Notes: generated by a model from the letters alone, not told the origin. A stretch of 11,738 nt of DNA from an uncultured Alphaproteobacteria bacterium (GCA_929200335.1 CAKMZG010000046.1:2313-14050), one strand, 5' to 3'; positions 1 through 7,312 are shown, numbered from the stretch's first letter. A program made the numbers and translations.

Positions 1-2429
1 GTGGTCAAAGATGCGATTTGGTTTTCAGCATTCTCAGCACGTTGCTTCCAGTTTTCTTGCTCCCGCACAATGGCCTGCAAACGCTGTTCACGCATTTGCG
101 CATCACGCGCCAAGCCCTGATATGCTGCGCGGCATTCAGCTAAATTAGCACGATCTTCTGCGACAATATTTTGCGCTTGTTGGGTCTTTTCTTCCAATTT
201 AGAAAGATCAGGAACAGATTTCAAATCAGCTTCTGCTTCCAACAATTTAGCATTTGCTTCTTCTAGATCAGCACGCAAGCGTTGTTGTGCTTCTTGTTGA
301 GCAGAGCGACGATTTGATAGCTCACTTACAGAACGTTCAGCCTCTGATAAGGCATCACGCGCCTCACTTAATTGCCTCTGTGCTTGACGCCAAGCTTCAC
401 GACACTCACGCTCATGCTCACCAGTTTTATTAACGCTATGCTTTAGCTGCTCATAAGATTGCTCTTGATCACGTACGGCCTTTGTGGCCTCAATCACTAA
501 AGCATCTAATTCTTGCAGCCTGTTTTTTTGCGCCAAACGTTGTGCCGCTGGCGTGGGCGCATCAGCACCCGCCTTATAACCATCCCAACGCCATAAATCG
601 CCCTCACGAGAGACCAAACGCTGTCCAACCTTCAAAGTTTTTTGCAGCCTTGCGCCTTCATCAGCATTTTCTACAATGGCGATTTGGGCAAGGCGACGAG
701 TCAATTGATTAGGTGCATCAACCAACTGATCAAGGGTTTTAAGATTTCCTTCAAAGCGAGGATCATCTCCAGATTTAGCAACTTCACCCCAATGTACTGC
801 CGCAGATTGATCGGTAGAGACATCTAAGTCTTCACCCAAAGCAGCACCAAGAGCGGCCTCAAAACCTTTTTCAACTTTTATTTTCTCAACAATAGCAGGA
901 AATAATTCTTGCTCACCAAGGTTTAACATTCGAGCCAAGGTTGCCGCTTCAGTTTCTACTTGATTTAATTTAGCCTTAGCTTCTTGTAAGGGCGCCCGCC
1001 CTTTTTGTTCATTTTCTTGGGCTTCACGAGCAAATTTCTCAGCTTCCAGAGCGGCAGCCTCTGCGCCAGCTAAAGCTTTTTCTGCACGTTCAACATCTTC
1101 TTGGCGCGCCTTAGGTTCAGCCAAGGTAGAAATTTCATTCTCAATGGCCTCAAGGGCAGTCGTGGTCTCACTTAATTGACGTTCAAAACGCTCTCGCCGT
1201 AATTGATATTCACCCACTGCCCGCTCAAATTGATTTTTTTGAGCACTTAATTCAACCAGCTCTTTATTCACATCAGCCAACATTTTTTCGCTCTGCTCAA
1301 GCTTTTGGCTGGCTTCCTCGAGATTGGATTTCGCTTGCTGTTCAATGCCTGTTGAATTAGCTTGCTTTTCTTGCAAGCCTTTCGCTTCATCGGCAAGGGC
1401 TTTAAGGGTTGCCCCGTTTTCATCAAACATGGTTTGCTCGCGGGCAATATCTTGTTTAAATTGCTCTATACGACGTTCAAGCTCTTGCTTGCGGCTCAGC
1501 ATACGGTTTTGCTCATCATCCAATTGAGTGCGCGCAATCGTAATACGTTGCAGAGCTGCTGCAGCTTTTGCTTCATCTTCACGCAGTTGAGGCATTTTAT
1601 GAGCGACAATCGCCTGCTCTTTTGCTGCATTAGTTTGTGCTTCAGCCTTTTCACCAACAGCTTTTGTGGCTTCACTCAAAGCACTTTCGGCTGCAGCAAC
1701 AGCCTCTTTAGCTTGCGACCAGCGCAGATAAAACAAGGTTGCTTCTGATTTTCTAATATCACCAGCAATATTGCGATAGCGGTTGGCTTGGCGCGCTTGG
1801 CGCTTTAAGCTATCCAACTGGCTATCAAATTGTACAATCACATCTTCAAGACGCTCAAGGTTAGTCTCCGCCGCACGAAGGCGCAATTCTGCCTCATGAC
1901 GTCTAGAATGCAAGCCAGAAATACCCGCTGCCTCTTCCAATAATGCACGGCGCGCTTGTGGTTTTGCTGAGATCAGCTCACCAATACGCCCTTGCCCAAT
2001 CATCGAGGGCGAACGCGCACCCGTTGAGGCATCTGCAAATAAAAGATGCACATCCTTTGCCCGCACTTCTTTACCATTGATGCGATAATTTGAGCCATTT
2101 TCACGCTCAATACGCCGTGCCACTTGCAACTCTTCCGCATCATTAAAGGCAGGCGGAGCGGTTCTATCATCATTATTAAGAAACAGGCTAACTTCTGCAG
2201 TATTGCGTGCGGGTCTATTGCCAGAACCTGAGAAAATCACGTCATCCATAGAGGAAGCACGCATGTTCTTATAGGAGCTTTCCCCCATAACCCAGCGCAA
2301 AGCTTCAACGAGGTTTGACTTGCCACAACCATTGGGGCCGACCACGCCGGTCAGTCCTTTTTCAATCATAAATTCGGTAGGCTCTACGAAGGATTTAAAT
2401 CCAACCAACCGTAATTTAGTGAATTTCAT
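1..2429 (-). CDS. smc: Chromosome segregation ATPase SMC, N-terminal 809 codons (partial)
   Basis: SMC homodimers organise and condense the chromosome, with ScpA and ScpB as usual partners. I translated the minus strand from the ATG at 2429: the frame stays open for 809 codons to the window edge. It begins MKFTKLRLVGFKSFVEP, and the Walker A motif GPNGCGKSN lies at residues 31-39. A Q-loop (SMIGQGRIGE, Q146) follows, then a long Glu/Gln/Ala/Lys-rich coiled-coil arm from about 170 to 505. A compact hinge occupies about 515-625 (GFEAALGAALGEDLD near 522, DLWRWDGYKAGADAP near 612), and the start of the returning coiled coil runs to the edge. The ABC signature, Walker B and D-loop would lie outside the window; the family is usually about 1150 residues. 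A GAGG ribosome binding site (2435-2438) sits 5 bases upstream of the start. No frameshift is visible. Open frames on the plus strand inside this gene are antisense shadows. Confidence 0.96.
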   Translation of the reverse strand, partial: MKFTKLRLVGFKSFVEPTEFMIEKGLTGVVGPNGCGKSNLVEALRWVMGESSYKNMRASSMDDVIFSGSGNRPARNTAEVSLFLNNDDRTAPPAFNDAEELQVARRIERENGSNYRINGKEVRAKDVHLLFADASTGARSPSMIGQGRIGELISAKPQARRALLEEAAGISGLHSRRHEAELRLRAAETNLERLEDVIVQFDSQLDSLKRQARQANRYRNIAGDIRKSEATLFYLRWSQAKEAVAAAESALSEATKAVGEKAEAQTNAAKEQAIVAHKMPQLREDEAKAAAALQRITIARTQLDDEQNRMLSRKQELERRIEQFKQDIAREQTMFDENGATLKALADEAKGLQEKQANSTGIEQQAKSNLEEASQKLEQSEKMLADVNKELVELSAQKNQFERAVGEYQLRRERFERQLSETTTALEAIENEISTLAEPKARQEDVERAEKALAGAEAAALEAEKFAREAQENEQKGRAPLQEAKAKLNQVETEAATLARMLNLGEQELFPAIVEKIKVEKGFEAALGAALGEDLDVSTDQSAAVHWGEVAKSGDDPRFEGNLKTLDQLVDAPNQLTRRLAQIAIVENADEGARLQKTLKVGQRLVSREGDLWRWDGYKAGADAPTPAAQRLAQKNRLQELDALVIEATKAVRDQEQSYEQLKHSVNKTGEHERECREAWRQAQRQLSEARDALSEAERSVSELSNRRSAQQEAQQRLRADLEEANAKLLEAEADLKSVPDLSKLEEKTQQAQNIVAEDRANLAECRAAYQGLARDAQMREQRLQAIVREQENWKQRAENAENQIASLT

Positions 2430-2462
2430 CTATACCTCAAAAGCTGTAAACTCAACAAATCC

Positions 2463-2474
2463 GCCAATATTGGC
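2463..2474. repeat. 12-bp perfect palindrome upstream of smc
   Basis: GCCAATATTGGC is a perfect dyad whose near edge is 33 bases upstream of the smc start codon. It lies just downstream of the TATAAA at 2490-2495 on the minus strand, where a repressor operator would be expected if that were the -10 element. A palindrome of this size is expected a few times by chance in a window this long, so only its position makes it worth recording. Confidence 0.35.
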
Positions 2475-2626
2475 AATAATTATCCAAATTTTATAGCGCC
2501 TTCACCAGAGCCACGTAAGGTCAATAATTGAGATATCCCCTGTTCTTACGAGTTATACACAACTAGAGCCTCTCCCTAAATAAATTCAGCTTGATGCCAG
2601 ATAAATTTATTGGCGCGAATAGTTCT

Positions 2627-2650
2627 CATTTAAGTGAATCCACTTAAATG
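2627..2650. repeat. Perfect 10-bp inverted repeat with 4-base loop
   Basis: CATTTAAGTG (2627-2636) and CACTTAAATG (2641-2650) are exact reverse complements separated by AATC. The junction forms GAATC (2636-2640), which fits the GANTC site of the alphaproteobacterial CcrM methylase. No T-run follows on either strand, so it is not a typical intrinsic terminator. It lies about 20 bases beyond the DsbA-like gene's terminator and about 200 bases upstream of smc. It could be an operator, an mRNA-end structure or a cruciform; the function is unknown. Confidence 0.6.
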
Positions 2651-2670
2651 CTACACGCGCTAGAACACCA

Positions 2671-2704
2671 AAAGAAAACGCAGCATGATAAATCACACTG
2701 CGTT
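2671..2704 (-). terminator. Rho-independent terminator of the DsbA-like gene
   Basis: AACGCAG (2677-2683) and CTGCGTT (2698-2704) form a 7-bp stem. In minus-strand RNA two G-U wobbles and a UGA/UCA segment extend it to about 12 pairs around a UUUA loop. Reading on, the minus strand continues TTTTCTTTTGG, a U-rich tract. The wobble pairs exist only in the minus-strand RNA, which agrees with the direction of the gene ending 31 bases before the stem. smc is therefore probably transcribed separately from the DsbA-like gene. Confidence 0.8.
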
Positions 2705-2734
2705 CAAATTTACATTTATCACTGATAAAGTTAC

Positions 2735-3409
2735 TTAAGCACCAAGCGCAGCAAAGGTTTTAGAAAAACCATCTACCGTGTAATCACCCTTATAGCGTTG
2801 CTCATTAATGAAGAAAGTTGGTGTTGCAGCGACTTCAAATTTTTGCACTGCGCGCTCCTTAACAACATTTATGTTTTTCAATAACTCTTCATCTCTTAAA
2901 CAAGTCTCAAAACTTTCTTTAGTAAACCCTGCAAGACGAGCTAATTTTAAAAGAGCGGCAGCTGGATCATCAGAACTCGCCCAAATTTGTTGTTGCGTGA
3001 ATAAAACATCCACCATCTCAAAGTATTTACCGCCTGGTGCACAACGTGCCAACATAAATGCAGCCGTTGCAAGCGGATCAAATGGAAATTCGCGGAAAAG
3101 TAATTTAACTTTGCCAGTTTCAATGAATTTTTCTTTAATTGCCGGTAAAATATTAATATGAAAGTTAGCACAATGGCCACAAGTCATAGAAGCATATTCA
3201 ATCATAGTAATTGGCGCATCAGCACTGCCCAGCACTTGCTCTTCAAGAGACAACTTTTCATATAAGCCTTCAACTTTTTCACCCAAAGCAGATTCTTGAG
3301 CCAAAACGCCACTGCTAACAAGCGAGCTTGTACCCACTGTTAATGCACCCAAAGCACTAGTTTTCAACAGTTGGCGGCGTTTAATTACTGGATTATTTAA
3401 AATTATCAT
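2735..3409 (-). CDS. Tat-exported DsbA-family thiol:disulfide oxidoreductase
   Basis: This is a thioredoxin-fold protein that probably forms or reshuffles disulfide bonds in the periplasm. The N-terminus has a twin-arginine signal (KRRQLLK), a hydrophobic stretch and a likely signal peptidase site after VLA. The mature part has the CGHC active site in EYASMTCGHCANFH (Cys at residues 77 and 80 from the chosen start) and a cis-Pro loop (ATPTFFIN, Pro197), both typical of the DsbA/BdbD group. I choose the ATG at 3409 (224 residues): AAAGGA sits 6 bases upstream and the Tat motif is then close to the N-terminus. An in-frame ATG at 3454 would add 15 residues but has no good ribosome binding site. 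No DsbB partner is in the window. The substrate is unknown, and whether it acts as an oxidase or isomerase cannot be told from sequence alone. Confidence 0.9.
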   Translation of the reverse strand: MIILNNPVIKRRQLLKTSALGALTVGTSSLVSSGVLAQESALGEKVEGLYEKLSLEEQVLGSADAPITMIEYASMTCGHCANFHINILPAIKEKFIETGKVKLLFREFPFDPLATAAFMLARCAPGGKYFEMVDVLFTQQQIWASSDDPAAALLKLARLAGFTKESFETCLRDEELLKNINVVKERAVQKFEVAATPTFFINEQRYKGDYTVDGFSKTFAALGA

Positions 3410-3415
3410 TTCTAT

Positions 3416-3421
3416 TCCTTT
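3416..3421 (-). promoter_or_regulatory. Ribosome binding site deciding the DsbA-like start
   Basis: The minus strand reads AAAGGA, then 6 bases, then the ATG at 3409. If the longer frame from 3454 were used, these bases would be coding (Lys-Gly). This favours the 224-residue protein. Confidence 0.75.
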
Positions 3422-3467
3422 GTTAACAATTGGCTCATTTATAGCCAAAATCATATAAAATGATCCG

Positions 3468-3496
3468 TTTATTTTAATTGCTCAAAAATCTGTCAA
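3468..3496 (-). promoter_or_regulatory. Candidate promoter of the DsbA-like gene
   Basis: A consensus TTGACA (-35) reads on the minus strand at 3491-3496, followed after 17 bases by AATAAA (3468-3473) as a weak -10. This predicts a leader of about 50 bases before the ATG at 3409. The -35 is perfect but the -10 is poor, so the call is tentative. It would allow expression independent of the DUF721 gene upstream. Confidence 0.4.
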
Positions 3497-3547
3497 TTAT
3501 GTGACTGCACTATAATATGGGGCTCATACTATAACCTGCCCAGCTTA

Positions 3548-4093
3548 TCAATTCTTAGATGAACCTTTGCTGAATATTCCCGTACCTAATTTACGAAGGG
3601 ACGCCTTTAGCTTTTCATCTTCAATGCCATCAAGAATCTCATCCAATTTCACTTGATCATTTTTTGAAAGCGGAGGCAATTCACGTTTTCGTTTTTTTGT
3701 TGATTGCACAATAGGTTTTTGGATAATTCTTATTCTATTAATTGCAGGATAACCAAAAAAACTGTTTACTCGCTCAATCAATTGCCCGCTTTCATGTTGC
3801 AAAAACAGCGCCATAGTTCCCTCGCACGCGATCACAAGGCAGGCAGGCTCAAAAGCATCTTCATGGCTATGGTTTTTAGGCCAATCCAGTTTTTCAGGTA
3901 ATGTAACATCAGCATAACGGCTGCCTGCAAGCTCTGGCCAAGCGGTCAACAGCTCCATGGTCATGCCAGTTCGGCGCGCCAAAACAGGCTCCAATACCTT
4001 ATTGGTAATATCCGCAATTTGCCGCGCACCTCTGCGCCACTTTTTTGCTTGCTTTTTACTATCACTACTCAATAGTGTCTCCCAGAGAGCCAT
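3548..4093 (-). CDS. DUF721 domain protein, DciA-like (181 aa)
   Basis: The protein resembles the DUF721 family, whose best-known member DciA assists loading of the replicative helicase DnaB in bacteria lacking DnaC or DnaI. The N-terminus is basic (SKKQAKKWRRGARQIAD). The domain core runs from about 15 to 115, with the family-like stretches ELLTAWPELAGSRYADVTLP, ACLVIACEGTMALFLQHES and INRIRIIQ. A charged, Lys/Glu-rich tail follows (about 130-181) and is probably flexible. The start at 4093 has a weak AAAGAG ribosome binding site. It diverges from mutY with 56 bases between starts; DUF721 next to mutY with a Tat-type DsbA-like gene is an arrangement I recall from Rhizobiales. The family call is good; the helicase-loading role is inferred, because several alphaproteobacterial DUF721 proteins have not been tested. 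Confidence 0.85.
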   Translation of the reverse strand: MALWETLLSSDSKKQAKKWRRGARQIADITNKVLEPVLARRTGMTMELLTAWPELAGSRYADVTLPEKLDWPKNHSHEDAFEPACLVIACEGTMALFLQHESGQLIERVNSFFGYPAINRIRIIQKPIVQSTKKRKRELPPLSKNDQVKLDEILDGIEDEKLKASLRKLGTGIFSKGSSKN

Positions 4094-4149
4094 TCTCTTT
4101 CAAAAATAAAATCTAAGTCATATTTACTTTAAAAGAATGAATAAATACA

Positions 4150-5256
4150 GTGCCAGATTATAAAAACACCACATCTTCACCCCTTAAAATCGGTGAAAAA
4201 CTCATAAATTGGTACGATACGAGCGCACGTGAAATGCCTTGGCGTAGCCCGCCCCCTAACTGGCGCACCCCATCGCCCACTAAGATTAAGCAAAATGCAG
4301 CCAACCCCTACCATGTATTTTTATCAGAAGTTATGCTGCAACAAACCCAAGTGGCAACGGTTATTGATTATTTCAACCGCTTCATCACCCGATGGCCAAC
4401 GGTTGAAGATTTAGCCAATGCAGCACTAGATGATGTATTATCTCAATGGGCGGGGCTTGGCTATTATTCGCGCGCACGCAATTTAAAAAAAACCGCTAAT
4501 ATCATCATTTCAGAACATCAAGGTAATTTTCCACAATCCTATGAGGCCTTAATTAAATTACCTGGAATTGGCGATTATACAGCAAGCGCTATTGCAGCCA
4601 TCGCCTTTCAACAGCCCATTGCTGTTGTTGATGGCAATGTGGAACGCATTATCACCCGTCTAGAGATGATTGAAACGCCATTACCCAAGGCAAAGCCCCA
4701 AATTAAAGCACTGCTGGCTGAATTGCTAAAGCATGAACCTATAAATCAACGCCCAGGGGACTTGGCTCAAAGTTTCATGGATTTGGGCGCCACTATTTGC
4801 ACCGCCAAAACGCCACAATGTGAGCACTGCCCCATAGCCCAATATTGCAAAGCTAAAACCGCTGGCAAAATGTTGAACTATCCTAAAAAACTTGCTAAAA
4901 AGCCCAAACCAACGCGCAAGGGTGCGTGTTTTATTGCCCAAAATTCAGCTGGTGCAATTTGGTTAGAAAAGCGCCCAGATAAGGGCATGTTAGCCGAAAT
5001 GAGTGCCCCACCTTCAAGTGATTGGCATGTGAATGGCGATGGTGCTACGGGTTGTGATGCCGCGCCTATTAAAGCCAATTGGCAAATGATAGGCATGGTT
5101 AAACACACTTTTACCCATTTTCATCTTGAATTGGATATCTATCTGGCAAACACCGACAAAACGCCTGATAGAGAGGGTTGGTGGTCAAATGCGAATCGCC
5201 TTGCTCATGAGGCGATTCCCACCCTATTTACCAAAGCGTTAAAGCTTATAAAATAA
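4150..5256 (+). CDS. mutY: Adenine DNA glycosylase MutY (368 aa)
   Basis: MutY removes adenine mispaired with 8-oxoguanine and so prevents G:C to T:A mutations. The N-terminal motif LINWYDTSAREMPWR (18-32) is typical. The catalytic Glu is E60 in SEVMLQQTQV, the helix-hairpin-helix is LPGIGDYTA (137-145), and the catalytic Asp is D161 in VVDGNVERI. The four cysteines of the [4Fe-4S] cluster are C217, C224, C227 and C233 (C-x6-C-x2-C-x5-C). A C-terminal NUDIX-like domain (about 245-368) carries HTFTHFHL (319-326), matching the 8-oxoguanine-reading FSH loop with Thr for Ser. The start is GTG at 4150: an in-frame stop lies 12 bases upstream and the next ATG falls inside the PWR motif. The ribosome binding site is weak. 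Residues 33-52 (Pro/Asn/Lys-rich) look like a small insertion relative to E. coli. The gene ends 4 bases before the convergent peptidase gene. Confidence 0.96.
   Translation: MPDYKNTTSSPLKIGEKLINWYDTSAREMPWRSPPPNWRTPSPTKIKQNAANPYHVFLSEVMLQQTQVATVIDYFNRFITRWPTVEDLANAALDDVLSQWAGLGYYSRARNLKKTANIIISEHQGNFPQSYEALIKLPGIGDYTASAIAAIAFQQPIAVVDGNVERIITRLEMIETPLPKAKPQIKALLAELLKHEPINQRPGDLAQSFMDLGATICTAKTPQCEHCPIAQYCKAKTAGKMLNYPKKLAKKPKPTRKGACFIAQNSAGAIWLEKRPDKGMLAEMSAPPSSDWHVNGDGATGCDAAPIKANWQMIGMVKHTFTHFHLELDIYLANTDKTPDREGWWSNANRLAHEAIPTLFTKALKLIK
5193..5218. repeat. 9-bp inverted repeat near the 3' end of mutY
   Basis: GAATCGCCT (5193-5201) and AGGCGATTC (5210-5218) are exact reverse complements with an 8-base spacer. 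Each arm contains a GANTC site. It lies inside mutY and about 45 bases beyond the stop of the convergent peptidase gene. No T-run follows on the minus strand, so a terminator role for that operon is possible but weak. Confidence 0.4.
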
Positions 5257-5260
5257 GTCC

Positions 5261-6229
5261 TTACACATCGCCATCAAAGGTATTACAAGCATCAATTTTG
5301 CCCTGCTCAACGCCGCGTCTAAACCAATAATAACGCTGCTTTGATGTACCATGGTTAAAGCTCTCTGGCACCACATAGCCTTGGGTTCTACGTTGAATAG
5401 CATCGTCACCAATCTTTGTGGCTGCATTCAATGCCTCTTCCAAATCACCTTTCTCAAGCAAACCTTTTTGCGCGGTATAATGCGCCCAAACACCTGCAAA
5501 GCAATCAGCTTGCAATTCTACGCGTATTGACATTTTATTAGTCTCAGACTTACTCATCGTGCGGCGCAATTTATTAAACTTTGGCAAAATGCCTGTTACA
5601 TTTTGCACATGATGCCCAACTTCATGTGCCAGCACATAAGCCTTAGCAAAATCACCTGACGCACCAAAATCGCGCTCTAATTGGCCATAAAAGCTCAAAT
5701 CAATATAGATTTTATTATCGCCCGGACAATAAAAAGGCCCCGTTGCTGATGAGGCATGACCGCAGGCTGACTTGATAGATTTTTCAAATAAAACTAATTT
5801 AGGTTCAGGGTACCGCGCGCCTAGACTTTTAAAGATGCCGTTCCAAGTATCCTCTGTCTCAGCCAATACTGTGGCCACAAATTGTCCCATCTCATCACGG
5901 GTAGAAACTTGTCCAGGCTGACGTTGATTAATCTGCCCATCATTATATTCACTTTGTGGAGATGAAGGACTAAAATTAGGGTTTTGCCCTCCACCCGTTA
6001 ACATATCCAGTGGATTGATACCGCAAGATTTTAGAACGAAGAATAAAACCACCATAATGATGATAGTTGATAGTCCGCCACCACCAGCGCGACGCATACC
6101 TGTGCGCCTTCTTGATGAACGTGGCATTCCAAAACCGCCACCACGACCAAAGCCACCTCTGGTACTACTTGTATTTTGCCCTCTGCGGTCTTCAATATTT
6201 TTACTTTGTCTACGTCCACGCCAGCGCAT
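5261..6229 (-). CDS. ypfJ: YpfJ-family neutral zinc metallopeptidase (322 aa)
   Basis: This belongs to the putative neutral zinc metallopeptidase family (YpfJ/KPN_02809 type), a membrane-anchored protease family of unknown substrate. Residues 1-52 are rich in Arg and Gly, starting MRWRGRRQSKNIEDRRG, which is characteristic. A single membrane segment (about 53-66) follows, then a Gln/Ser/Pro-rich linker (about 80-110). The catalytic domain carries HEVGHH (202-207), giving two zinc-binding His and the catalytic Glu; ELQADCFAGVW from E238 probably gives the third ligand. Cysteines at 156, 168, 243 and near the C-terminus could form disulfides if the domain is outside. AGGGG lies 7 bases upstream of the ATG. 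It starts 23 bases after the DUF1272 gene stops, so the two are probably cotranscribed. Membrane topology is inferred. Confidence 0.92.
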   Translation of the reverse strand: MRWRGRRQSKNIEDRRGQNTSSTRGGFGRGGGFGMPRSSRRRTGMRRAGGGGLSTIIIMVVLFFVLKSCGINPLDMLTGGGQNPNFSPSSPQSEYNDGQINQRQPGQVSTRDEMGQFVATVLAETEDTWNGIFKSLGARYPEPKLVLFEKSIKSACGHASSATGPFYCPGDNKIYIDLSFYGQLERDFGASGDFAKAYVLAHEVGHHVQNVTGILPKFNKLRRTMSKSETNKMSIRVELQADCFAGVWAHYTAQKGLLEKGDLEEALNAATKIGDDAIQRRTQGYVVPESFNHGTSKQRYYWFRRGVEQGKIDACNTFDGDV

Positions 6230-6252
6230 ATTCTAACCCCTATGGAAATCAT

Positions 6253-6567
6253 TTAGCGCTTATTAGGCGCAATATCCTTTATCGCCTCAACAAACGAAGC
6301 AATTTCTTCCTTAGAGTAAGTTGAATGTGTGCGTTTTGCAACCGCTGGATGATGTTTTAAACCCAGTTCCTTCGTTTTTCTATAGGCCTGCTGCGGACGT
6401 ATTGGTCGAGGTTCAAATCCACCACCACATGTAGGACAAACATTTTGTAAAACAATTTCCACACACTCAGCACAATAGGTGCATTCATAAGAACAAATTC
6501 GAGCTTCACCAGAAGTTGGCGGCAAATCTTTATCGCAGAATTCACAATTTGGTCTCAGCTCCAACAT
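6253..6567 (-). CDS. DUF1272 cysteine-rich protein (104 aa)
   Basis: This is a small protein of the DUF1272 family, function unknown. It opens MLELRPNCEFCDKDLPP, the family hallmark. It has eight cysteines at 8, 11, 25, 29, 32, 35, 44 and 47, arranged in C-x2-C and C-x3-C type pairs that could bind two zinc ions, like a double zinc ribbon. GGGFEPRPIRP follows, then a longer basic and helical tail (about 60-104) than I recall for short members. The start is supported by AGAGG four bases before the ATG (6572-6576). It lies between the GNAT gene (29 bases away) and the peptidase gene (23 bases away), all minus strand, suggesting one transcript. No enzymatic residues are evident; a nucleic-acid or protein-binding role would be guesswork. 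Confidence 0.87.
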   Translation of the reverse strand: MLELRPNCEFCDKDLPPTSGEARICSYECTYCAECVEIVLQNVCPTCGGGFEPRPIRPQQAYRKTKELGLKHHPAVAKRTHSTYSKEEIASFVEAIKDIAPNKR

Positions 6568-6596
6568 TCGACCTCTCTTTGATTACCAAGCTTATT

Positions 6597-7067
6597 CTAT
6601 AGCACTTTCTTAAAATATACCCTGTGAAACCCATCTTCAATTCGGCGTTCGGTCTCTATAAATCCAATTTTAGGATAAAAGACAAGATTTTCAACCATTC
6701 TTTCATTGGTGTAGAGTTCGACAAAGGCAAGACCCAACTTCAATGCCTCGGCCTCACAAAATGCAATTAAAGATTTACCGATGCCTTTGCCTTGGTGGCA
6801 AGGGTTTACGGCAATATTTTCTATGAAATAACTATTAACCTTTGGGTAGCAGACCACAAAGCCCATGACTTGTGATTGAGAGCCCTGTGATTTAGCAACA
6901 TATACAATGCCATCTACAATCTGACTTTTAAAATCAGCCACCATAGGTGGAGGTTTACGACCAATTCGTTTAATATAGATCGAATAAGAAATCTCGGCGC
7001 AGCTTTTAACTGCACCGAGATCATTAACACCTGCTTTTGATATTTGTATTGCGCTAAAGCCTATCAC
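6597..7067 (-). CDS. GNAT-family N-acetyltransferase (156 aa)
   Basis: This is an acetyl-CoA-dependent acetyltransferase of unknown substrate. The acetyl-CoA pyrophosphate-binding motif A is IENIAVNPCHQGKGIGKSLI (82-101), containing the Q-x-x-G-x-G core QGKGIG at 92-97. Motif B includes ELYTNERMVENLVFYPKIGF (117-136), with the Tyr131 often used as general acid. The segment YIKRIGRKPPPMVADF (31-46) and the C-terminal EDGFHRVYFKK resemble a GNAT subgroup common in alphaproteobacteria. The start is uncertain: the GTG at 7067 is the only plausible initiator before the conserved core, but its nearest AG-rich stretch (CAAAGA) abuts it with no spacer. It heads the minus-strand cluster with the DUF1272 and peptidase genes. 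Confidence 0.88.
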   Translation of the reverse strand: MIGFSAIQISKAGVNDLGAVKSCAEISYSIYIKRIGRKPPPMVADFKSQIVDGIVYVAKSQGSQSQVMGFVVCYPKVNSYFIENIAVNPCHQGKGIGKSLIAFCEAEALKLGLAFVELYTNERMVENLVFYPKIGFIETERRIEDGFHRVYFKKVL

Positions 7068-7078
7068 TCTTTGATATT

Positions 7079-7264
7079 TTAGCGCTTAGCATTCAATAAG
7101 GATCCGACTTTGCGGAATAATTTAGATAGCATACAAGAAAATGTAGCATGCTTATGCACGTCCATTTTTCTATGTGTTGTTAAATTTTGACTCAAATATA
7201 CTTGCGATAACATTTTATTTCCTGACAATATCAGTTTCAATATGGGCGGTTTTCTTCCATGCAA
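7079..7264 (-). CDS. Doubtful small ORF upstream of the GNAT gene (61 aa)
   Basis: The frame starts at ATG 7264 with AGG four bases upstream and ends 11 bases before the GTG of the GNAT gene, a spacing that would suit translational coupling. The product is basic (MHGRKPPILKL at the N-terminus, LFRKVGSLLNAKR at the C-terminus) with no motif or family that I recognise and no membrane segment. The region is AT-rich and composition does not clearly support coding. It may equally be untranslated leader of the GNAT gene. I list it only because the spacing and ribosome binding site are acceptable. Confidence 0.2.
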   Translation of the reverse strand: MHGRKPPILKLILSGNKMLSQVYLSQNLTTHRKMDVHKHATFSCMLSKLFRKVGSLLNAKR

Positions 7265-7312
7265 CCTAATGGTATTTTGCTAAAAACATACAACTCACCA
7301 TTTTCTTCCCTT

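Larger units (their letters stand above)
2430..2734. other. Gene-free region between smc and the DsbA-like gene
   Basis: I find no credible coding frame in these roughly 300 bases. They hold a minus-strand terminator for the DsbA-like gene (2671-2704), a perfect 10-bp hairpin (2627-2650), a 12-bp palindrome (2463-2474) and a sequence fitting the relaxed DnaA-box consensus TTWTNCACA (TTATACACA, 2553-2561). The smc promoter should be here. A TATAAA-like -10 reads on the minus strand at 2490-2495, but the only good -35 (TTGACC, 2519-2524) is 23 bases away, too far, so I do not call a promoter. Confidence 0.6.

Noticed and set aside
482..1748. Open frames on the plus strand within 482-1748
   Set aside because: They are antisense to the intact smc frame and their translations show no domain.
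3410..3454. Upstream ATG of the DsbA-like gene at 3454
   Set aside because: It has no good ribosome binding site, and the strong AAAGGA at 3416-3421 would then be coding. Kept only as an alternative start.
4726..5427. Minus-strand open frames within mutY and across its 3' end
   Set aside because: They overlap a complete mutY or run out of frame in the peptidase gene, and have no recognisable domain.
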